Below, in pieces: positions 6,182-11,157 of a stretch of DNA of 11,157 nucleotides. The stretch comes from Halobacteroidaceae bacterium (lineage in GTDB: Bacteria; Bacillota; Halanaerobiia; B1SED10-174): assembly GCA_003550445.1 (NCBI GenBank), contig PUKG01000196.1, forward strand, positions 1 to 11,157, read 5' to 3'. The notes under the pieces are model-generated. The model saw only the letters and a program-made list of their open reading frames with translations. It was not told the origin of the DNA and made no database searches. The position numbers were made by a program, and so were the translations under genes. Every line of letters starts with the position of its first letter. Position 1 is the first letter of the stretch.

Positions 6182-7582
6182 GTGTTAAAAACCTTGAAGA
6201 AGATCGTGCATAGTAAAGATGAATTTCTGGAAATAAGGTACCATAAAAGGTTTTCCACAGTTATTCAGTTTAAAAATGGGATTTTGAAAAAAGGAGAAAG
6301 AAAAACTTTAGATGGAGCTGGTATCAGGGCCCTTGTAGATGGTTGCTGGGGGTTTGTTTCAACTTCAGAGACGGATGAGAACAACCTTCGCAGAGCAGTG
6401 GACGAAGCTATTAAAGCTGCCCGGGAAGCTTCTGCATTAAAAAAAGAAAAGATTGAAAACCTTTCCCAGGGTGATGTAGGGCAGGGAGAGTATTTTCTTT
6501 ACCAACCAGACAAAGATGAGCCGGGGTTTGGGGAAAAAGTATCTGAACTGCAAAAAGCTGATGAAAGGATAAGAAACTCCGGAGAAGACATTATTGGCTC
6601 AATTGTTAATTATCATGTTTTTCAGGATACCAAAGTAATCGTTACCTCCAACGGCGCTGAGGCCGAAATTTTTGACCAGAAAAGCGAGATTGGTGTAGTT
6701 GCCTTTGGTGCTAAGGATGGGAAACAGGAGATGGCAATGGTCTCTAATGGAGTAACGGGAGGTTGGAAGGACCTTTTTTCCCGAGAAGACCTGGATAAAA
6801 TGACGGAAAAGGCTGTTGAAATTGTAAGGACAAAACTAAAAGCGGGATATGCTCCAGGGGGGAATTACACGGTAATTCTTGACCCCCGCCTGGTTGGAGT
6901 CCTTGCTCATGAAGCAATAGGACATACAGTTGAGGCTGATTTTGTTCTTTCGGGTTCTGTTGTTGCCGACAAAATTGGAGAAAAAGTGGCCAGCGAATTG
7001 ATAACCCTTGTTGATGATGGAAGTGTTGAGGGAGCTGGGAAGGTAATTGTTGATGATGAAGGAACCGCATCCAAACCTACTGTGATAATAGAGAACGGTA
7101 TATTAAAAAACTACCTGCACAACAGGGAAAGTGCCTTTATGTTTTCCACTGAACCCAGGGGAAATGCCAGAGCTTTTACTTACCGGGACCAACCCTTAAT
7201 TCGAATGACAAATACCTTTATTAAACCCGGAAAAGATAAACTTGACAATATGATTAAAGGGGTTGAAGATGGATTTTTACTTATTGGTATGGATCAGGGA
7301 GGACAGGCAGATGCAACTGGGGAATTCATGTTTGGAGTGCAGGAAGGTTATAGAATAAAAAATGGGGAAATTAAGGAGCCTGTTAAAGGAATAAACATTT
7401 CCGGCCAGGCTTTTGAAGTTCTTAAAAGCGCTGATGCTTTAAGCGAGGAATTCAGGATGGATCTTGGTGCAGGATACTGTGGAAAAATGCAACCTGCCAA
7501 AGCAGATGCAGGGGGCCCATATCTCCGCTGCCGGGTGAAAATTGGCGGGCAGCAAGAGGAGGGTGAACAAGATGGGGAATAA
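6182..7582 (+). CDS. tldD: TldD-type metalloprotease
   Basis: This is the active subunit of the TldD/TldE heterodimeric zinc protease, which trims unfolded or modified peptides. In Enterobacteria it matures microcin B17 and helps degrade the CcdA antitoxin. It has 466 residues. The GTG start at 6182 follows a GGGGAGGGAG site by about five bases. The zinc motif HExxxH is H243-EAIG-H248, in the typical LAHEAIGHTVEAD context. The C-terminal region holds the conserved GQA, GAGYCGKMQPAKADAGGP stretch, including a cysteine (near 439) at the position expected for the third zinc ligand. The start lies 36 bases after the GTPase stop, with no terminator between. The TldE gene overlaps its 3' end by 11 bases. 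No ribosomal peptide gene is nearby, so the substrate is probably encoded elsewhere or the pair has a housekeeping role. Confidence 0.94.
   Translation: MLKTLKKIVHSKDEFLEIRYHKRFSTVIQFKNGILKKGERKTLDGAGIRALVDGCWGFVSTSETDENNLRRAVDEAIKAAREASALKKEKIENLSQGDVGQGEYFLYQPDKDEPGFGEKVSELQKADERIRNSGEDIIGSIVNYHVFQDTKVIVTSNGAEAEIFDQKSEIGVVAFGAKDGKQEMAMVSNGVTGGWKDLFSREDLDKMTEKAVEIVRTKLKAGYAPGGNYTVILDPRLVGVLAHEAIGHTVEADFVLSGSVVADKIGEKVASELITLVDDGSVEGAGKVIVDDEGTASKPTVIIENGILKNYLHNRESAFMFSTEPRGNARAFTYRDQPLIRMTNTFIKPGKDKLDNMIKGVEDGFLLIGMDQGGQADATGEFMFGVQEGYRIKNGEIKEPVKGINISGQAFEVLKSADALSEEFRMDLGAGYCGKMQPAKADAGGPYLRCRVKIGGQQEEGEQDGE
7558..7563 (+). promoter_or_regulatory. Ribosome binding site deciding the TldE start
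   Basis: GGAGGG at 7558-7563, inside the tldD coding region, lies eight bases before the ATG at 7572. The frame is open upstream to a TTG at 7542 and a GTG at 7563, but the GTG overlaps this site and the TTG lacks one. The arrangement implies translational coupling to tldD. Confidence 0.75.
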
Positions 7583-8906
7583 AGAAATAAGCCTGAAAGC
7601 GCTGGAAATAGGGAAAAAAATTGGAGCGGATCACGCTGAAGTTTTTTATAACAGGAGTAAAACTTTGGAAGTGGTAATCGAAAAGAATGATTTACAGGTT
7701 CCGAAGGGTGATACCTATCAGGGTGTTGGAATAAGGGTTTTGAAGGATGGCAAAATTGGTTTTGCCTCTTCAAATATTCTTACAAAACAGGCAATTGAGG
7801 ATACCGTTCAATCTGCCCTTGATATTGCTGTAAATTCCCCGGTTGATCCCGCTCAGGGACTTCCCGAACCTGCTCCACTAAAAGAAGTGGAAGGGATTTA
7901 TGATCCCCGGGGAGAAAGCATTGTCCTGGCTGATCTTATAGCAAAGGGTAGTGAGTTTATGGAAGCCAGCAGAGGAGTGGATAGCCGTGTTACGGTGGAT
8001 ACTGCTTCTTTTAAGGCCGAAATAATTGAGAGAGAAATTCTTAGTTCCAGGGGAATTCAAGCCCAAGAGAGAAAAACTAAATTTGAAAGTATGGCCATGG
8101 GTTTTGCCCGGGATGGAGAGGATATTTCCTCTTTTGACATTGAATATATTGTTTCTCCAGAGTGGAAAGAACTAAACACAGAGGAGATGGGAAAACGCTT
8201 ACGGGAAAAAGCTGTTGGAAACCTTGGTGCAGAAAGCATCCCCGGGTTTAAGGGAAAGGTGGTTTTATCTCCTTTTGCTGCAGTTATGCTTTTATTTTCA
8301 CCCATTGTTTTTGCAATAAATGCTGATAATGTCCAGAACGGAATATCTCCCTGGAAAGAGAAGATGGGAGAGAAGGTTGCCTCAGAAATCCTTTCAATAG
8401 TTGACGATGGATCCTTACCCCGGGAAATTGGCTCAAAGATGTTTGACCGGGAGGGGGTTCCCCCCAAACGCCTGGAAATAATTTCTAACGGGAAATTGAA
8501 TTCATGGCTCCATAATTTCTATACCGCTTCCAAGGCTGGTGTGATGCCCACAGGGCATGCTTCAGGAAGTGACCAATCTCTTCCGGGAATTAGCCCCAAT
8601 AACTTCATAGTAAAAACGGGGAATGAGGAAGTGGAAAAAATCCTAAAAAAGCTGGATAAGGGGCTTATGGTAACCAGGTATTCTGGAGGATCTGATCCGG
8701 TAAGTGGGGATTTTTCTGGAGTAGTTAAAGGTGGATACTTAATTGAAAAAGGAAAAGAAAGAAAACCAGTTAAAGAAGTTATGATTGCAGGAAATATATA
8801 TAGTTTGCTGGATCAAATTGTTGCTTTATCAAAGGAAAGTCAAAGGGTAATGAATTTTCAAGTGCCTTATTTAATAATGGATGGTGTATCAATAACCGGG
8901 AAATAG
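7572..8906 (+). CDS. pmbA: TldE/PmbA-type subunit of the TldD/E protease
   Basis: This is the non-catalytic partner of TldD, 444 residues from the ATG at 7572. The overall plan parallels TldD: an N-terminal mixed domain with an NDLQVPKG segment, a GIRVLKDGKIGFAS stretch, and a C-terminal beta-rich domain with conserved GASD/GSDQSLPG-type segments. Where TldD carries HExxxH this protein reads SPFAAVMLLFSPIVFAI, so it has no zinc ligands, the defining difference of TldE/PmbA. In the E. coli complex TldE helps form the chamber that admits extended peptides to the TldD site. It is the last gene of the cluster and is followed seven bases later by a strong terminator. The gene symbol follows the E. 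coli naming. Confidence 0.92.
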   Translation: MGNKEISLKALEIGKKIGADHAEVFYNRSKTLEVVIEKNDLQVPKGDTYQGVGIRVLKDGKIGFASSNILTKQAIEDTVQSALDIAVNSPVDPAQGLPEPAPLKEVEGIYDPRGESIVLADLIAKGSEFMEASRGVDSRVTVDTASFKAEIIEREILSSRGIQAQERKTKFESMAMGFARDGEDISSFDIEYIVSPEWKELNTEEMGKRLREKAVGNLGAESIPGFKGKVVLSPFAAVMLLFSPIVFAINADNVQNGISPWKEKMGEKVASEILSIVDDGSLPREIGSKMFDREGVPPKRLEIISNGKLNSWLHNFYTASKAGVMPTGHASGSDQSLPGISPNNFIVKTGNEEVEKILKKLDKGLMVTRYSGGSDPVSGDFSGVVKGGYLIEKGKERKPVKEVMIAGNIYSLLDQIVALSKESQRVMNFQVPYLIMDGVSITGK

Positions 8907-8912
8907 AAACCC

Positions 8913-8940
8913 AAGGCCCCTATCCAGGGGTCTTTTTTTT
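8913..8940 (+). terminator. Rho-independent terminator of the HD-GTPase-TldDE cluster
   Basis: The stem AAGGCCCCT (8913-8921) pairs with AGGGGTCTT (8926-8934), with one G-U pair, around an ATCC loop. It leads into an eight-T run (8933-8940). It begins seven bases after the pmbA stop. Confidence 0.95.
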
Positions 8941-8957
8941 GCAACAGATGTTGCAAA
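8938..8957. promoter_or_regulatory. Near-perfect 20-bp dyad after the terminator, putative operator
   Basis: TTTGCAACA (8938-8946) and TGTTGCAAA (8949-8957) are perfect nine-base inverted arms around a two-base centre. A symmetric 20-bp site of this sort is typical of a dimeric helix-turn-helix regulator. As RNA it could also form a hairpin, but no T-run follows. It lies about 130 bases before the proposed transporter promoter. The bound factor is unknown. Confidence 0.5.
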
Positions 8958-8978
8958 GAGAACAAAGGTAATAAAAAG

Positions 8979-8992
8979 AAAAACCGGTTTTT
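8979..8992. repeat. 14-bp perfect palindrome
   Basis: AAAAACCGGTTTTT is self-complementary with no loop. It may be a protein-binding site in the transporter upstream region, or simply an A-tract and T-tract meeting around CCGG. No known consensus is recognised. Confidence 0.25.
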
Positions 8993-9055
8993 TTAAGGGT
9001 TAATCTCCTTTATTGGGTCTTTTTTAAGTATAAGCCTTCTTAATGAGAATAAATG

Positions 9056-9082
9056 GCAAAAATTTGCATTAGAAAATTAATG
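9056..9082. promoter_or_regulatory. Overlapping dyads at the transporter promoter, putative operator
   Basis: GCAAA-AA-TTTGC (9056-9067) is a small palindrome covering the -35. It overlaps a second dyad, CATTA (9067-9071) with TAATG (9078-9082), which lies between the -35 and -10. Binding of a repressor here would block the promoter, as osmotic or choline-responsive MarR-type repressors (GbsR/OpcR) do at opu genes in Bacillus. The identity of the regulator is not visible. Confidence 0.35.
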
Positions 9083-9092
9083 TTGCTATACT
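9064..9092 (+). promoter_or_regulatory. Extended -10 promoter of the osmoprotectant transporter operon
   Basis: TATACT at 9087-9092 is preceded by TGC, giving an extended -10 element (9084-9092). A partial -35, TTGCAT at 9064-9069, sits at the ideal 17-base spacing. Transcription would begin near 9099, about 40 bases before the first gene, too short a leader for a riboswitch. Confidence 0.6.
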
Positions 9093-9138
9093 TAAGAGGT
9101 CCTGAAAAAAGAAAATTGGGAAAAAGGAGGTAAACCTT

Positions 9139-9822
9139 TTGGAGTTTTTGCGGGAAATATTATGGCAGGTAGCTCCTATTCGCTATTTTTTTGACAATCT
9201 GTCCCGAATAACTACTTATACCCAAAATCACCTGGAATTAACTCTGGTTGGGGTAGTCCTGGCCATAATCCTTTGGGTGAGTGTGGGAATTATCATTTAC
9301 CGTTATCCGAAATTAAGCCACGGGGTATTAGGAATTGCAAGTATTGTGATGTGCATTCCCAGTATTGCCCTTTATGGAATCCTCCTTACTTTACCCGGCT
9401 TTGGACTTGGACGAACAAGTGCATTAACGGCACTAATTCTTTACGCAATGCTGCCCATTGTAAGGAATGTTTTTATTGCTTTAAGAAGTGTTGATCCTTC
9501 TATTTTAGATGCCGCCAGAGGAATGGGAATGTCCAAGCAGGAGGTACTCTGGGAAGTCCAAATACCCAATGCAATGCCCACTATTTTTGCTGGGGTTCGG
9601 GTAGCCCTTGTAATGATGGTTGGAATTGCAACACTTGCTACCTACATTGGAGAGCAGAATTTGGGGCGCTTGATTCAACATGGAATAACAAGAACCCATC
9701 CAACCATGATTATTGTTGGAGCGGTTGTTGTTTCAATAATTGCTATTGGAATTGATCTTTTAATGGGTCTTTTAGGAAAGCACCTTATCTCTAAAGGGCT
9801 CCAACTAGAAGAGAGTAAATAG
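9139..9822 (+). CDS. Osmoprotectant ABC transporter permease (OpuCB/YehY type)
   Basis: This is an inner-membrane subunit of a type I ABC importer for glycine betaine, choline, carnitine or related compatible solutes. It has 227 residues with about six hydrophobic segments. The EAA-like coupling loop runs through AARGMGMSKQEVLWEVQIP (about 127-145), which contacts the ATPase. The FALR-type stretch before it (VFIALRSVDPSILDAA) and the later GEQNLGRLIQHGI segment are typical of the OpuC/ProW permease group. It starts at TTG (9139), eight bases after AAAAAGGAGG (9121-9130), and no ATG fits better. It is the first gene of an operon, 17 bases before the ATPase gene. The extended N-terminus (about 35 residues before the first helix) is unremarkable. 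Confidence 0.9.
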   Translation: MEFLREILWQVAPIRYFFDNLSRITTYTQNHLELTLVGVVLAIILWVSVGIIIYRYPKLSHGVLGIASIVMCIPSIALYGILLTLPGFGLGRTSALTALILYAMLPIVRNVFIALRSVDPSILDAARGMGMSKQEVLWEVQIPNAMPTIFAGVRVALVMMVGIATLATYIGEQNLGRLIQHGITRTHPTMIIVGAVVVSIIAIGIDLLMGLLGKHLISKGLQLEESK

Positions 9823-9839
9823 AGGGGGACCGGGATAAA

Positions 9840-10964
9840 ATGATCCGATTAGAAGGAGTTGGAAAAGATTTTGGCGATTTTACTGCGGTAAAAGAGCTTT
9901 CCCTGGAAATTCCAGAAGGGAAAACCTGTGTAATGGTTGGCCCTTCAGGTTGCGGGAAAACTACAACCATGCGGATGGTTAATCGATTAATAGAACCAAC
10001 CAGGGGAACAGTTTATATTAATGATGAAGACTTTAAAAAAAAGAAAGTTGAAGTCTTACGCCGGGATATTGGGTATGTAATACAGGAAGTTGGACTTTTT
10101 CCTCACCGGACCATTGCAGAAAACATATCAACTACCCCCAAACTTGCGGGCTGGGATGACAAAAAAATAAAACAAAGAGTTGACGAGTTACTACAACTGG
10201 TTGAATTAGATCCGGAAGAAAACCGAAATAAATTTCCACGTCAGCTTAGCGGTGGGCAAAGACAGCGGGTTGGCCTTGCAAGGGCTATGGCTGCCGATCC
10301 GCCGGTAATGCTAATGGATGAACCTTTTGCAGCCGTTGACCCAATCACAAGAGAAAATCTTCAGAATATGTTTCTTCGTTTACAGCGAAAAATGAAAAAG
10401 ACAATAATCTTTGTTACTCACGATATTAACGAGGCCATTAAAATGGGTGATCAAATTGCAATCCTTAAAGGAGGAGAATTGGTTCAGGCAGACTCCCCAG
10501 AAGAATTACTTGCCAACCCCAAAAACCAGTTTGTTTCTGATTTTATCGGAGAAGACAGGGCCATTAAAATCCTTGACCTTTTCTCAACGGACGAGGTAAT
10601 GTGGACAGAAGCTCCTGTCCTATCCAGAAGCAATATGGAAGAGGAGACAAGGAACCTTATAGAAAAAGGTGAAAAAGCAATCCCCGTTATTGTTGAAGAT
10701 GAAGAAGGGAAAAAATTCTGGTTTGATCTTGATGAAATAGAAGGGGATGTTTCTATTAATGATGTAATTCGTCCTCTGGAAATTACCCTCGAACCCACAA
10801 ACTCGATAAAGCTTGCCATGGCCAGAATGCTTGAGCACAATAATGACGCTGTTTTAATTAAGGGTGACGAAGGAGAGGAACCGGGCATTTTAACTTTGAA
10901 AGGAATCCGAAATTATGTTTACAGGATTTGCGAATCAAAGCCTGGTGAAAAGGTGGGGATATAA
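9840..10964 (+). CDS. Osmoprotectant ABC transporter ATPase with CBS tail (OpuCA type)
   Basis: This is the ATP-hydrolysing subunit of the same importer, 374 residues. The nucleotide-binding domain is complete: Walker A GPSGCGKTT (34-42), Q-loop Q82, signature LSGGQ (136-140), Walker B VMLMDEP (156-162, catalytic E161), the AAVDP D-loop and switch histidine H194. After about residue 235 comes a tandem CBS region (about 240-365). The family uses it to sense ionic strength or cyclic di-AMP and so shut down uptake. The first CBS repeat is diverged and interrupted by an acidic stretch (VEDEEGKKFWFDLDE), while the second, about 308-365, is more regular. The tail lacks the long acidic extension of some OpuA proteins. 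The ATG follows AGAGGGGGACC. The next gene starts two bases after its stop. Substrate identity depends on the binding protein, which is outside the window. Confidence 0.95.
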   Translation: MIRLEGVGKDFGDFTAVKELSLEIPEGKTCVMVGPSGCGKTTTMRMVNRLIEPTRGTVYINDEDFKKKKVEVLRRDIGYVIQEVGLFPHRTIAENISTTPKLAGWDDKKIKQRVDELLQLVELDPEENRNKFPRQLSGGQRQRVGLARAMAADPPVMLMDEPFAAVDPITRENLQNMFLRLQRKMKKTIIFVTHDINEAIKMGDQIAILKGGELVQADSPEELLANPKNQFVSDFIGEDRAIKILDLFSTDEVMWTEAPVLSRSNMEEETRNLIEKGEKAIPVIVEDEEGKKFWFDLDEIEGDVSINDVIRPLEITLEPTNSIKLAMARMLEHNNDAVLIKGDEGEEPGILTLKGIRNYVYRICESKPGEKVGI

Positions 10965-10966
10965 AT

Positions 10967-11157
10967 ATGGCTATTACTATAGCGCAATTTTGGGATAATC
11001 TTACCCAAACTTATGGGCCCATTTTTTCCGAGCGAGTTCCCCCTTTATTAATCCAGCACATTCAACTTGTCTTAATGGCGACGGGAATTGCAATTGCAAT
11101 AGGTGTTCCCCTGGGGATTTTTCTTACCCGCCCGGCCCTTCGCAAACATAGCCAGAA
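10967..11157 (+). CDS. Second osmoprotectant ABC permease, 5' part only
   Basis: The frame is open from the ATG at 10967 to the window edge, giving 63 complete codons that begin MAITIAQFWDNL. The QHIQLVLMATGIAIAIGVPLGIFLTRP stretch (about residues 31-57) is the first transmembrane helix and the GVPLGIFLTR signature of OpuCB/OpuCD/YehW permeases. It starts two bases after the ATPase stop, and its ribosome binding site (AGGTGGGG, about 10951-10958) lies within the ATPase gene, so it is coupled. The order permease, ATPase, permease matches the Yeh/Osm-type layout. A periplasmic-type substrate-binding protein is expected downstream. The gene is cut by the window edge, not visibly damaged. Confidence 0.88.
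   Translation, partial: MAITIAQFWDNLTQTYGPIFSERVPPLLIQHIQLVLMATGIAIAIGVPLGIFLTRPALRKHSQ

Noticed and set aside
7542..7571. TTG start for TldE ten codons upstream
   Set aside because: It has no ribosome binding site, whereas the ATG at 7572 has GGAGGG at ideal spacing and gives a typical TldE N-terminus.
8941..9138. Possible cyclic di-AMP (ydaO) or other riboswitch upstream of the transporter
   Set aside because: I found no conserved ydaO core, and the best promoter leaves a leader of only about 40 bases. The dyads look more like protein-binding sites.
1..11157. CRISPR arrays, insertion sequences, tRNA or phage-type genes
   Set aside because: I looked for regularly spaced repeats, transposase motifs and tRNA-like cloverleaf ends on both strands and saw none.

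Overview
The window looks like chromosomal core sequence from a low-G+C member of the Bacillota, probably an anaerobic, clostridia-like or halanaerobe-like lineage. The reasons are AT-rich codon choice, strong AGGAGG-type ribosome binding sites that often serve GTG or TTG starts, a CtsR-type heat-shock operator at the left edge (a Bacillota regulator), and an OpuC-type osmoprotectant importer at the right edge. The species cannot be named from this sequence. I see no insertion sequences, phage genes, CRISPR arrays, rRNA or tRNA.

Region 1 (1-1721): two inverted tandem CtsR boxes overlap a promoter for a small heat-shock protein (Hsp20), which ends in a strong terminator. An intramembrane site-2 protease with a C-terminal CBS pair follows. 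Region 2 (1722-3249): an ArsP/DUF318-family permease with a CSC motif and a 76-residue CPRC thioredoxin-fold protein form a two-gene operon with its own terminator. Region 3 (3250-4198): a patatin-like serine hydrolase lies on the minus strand, and a divergent intergenic region holds two dyads and an extended -10 promoter. Region 4 (4199-8940): a co-directional cluster encodes an HD-domain phosphohydrolase, a three-helix membrane protein, a DRG/Obg-like TGS GTPase, TldD and TldE/PmbA, and closes with a strong terminator. TldD and TldE overlap by 11 bases. Region 5 (8941-11157): a 198-base regulatory gap with several dyads and an extended -10 promoter precedes an OpuC/Yeh-type ABC importer (permease, CBS-tailed ATPase, second permease cut by the window edge). 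The substrate-binding protein probably lies just beyond the edge.

Functionally the window is mostly stress and homeostasis: protein aggregation control, membrane proteolysis, probable metal or metalloid export, and compatible-solute uptake, plus a less understood HD/membrane/GTPase/TldDE cluster. Nothing here is clearly a new system. The best leads are the twin CtsR operator, the cluster at 4199-8906 with its atypical GTPase G3 motif, and the two similar dyads about 114 bp apart upstream of the transporter. All family calls are from motif recognition without database searches.
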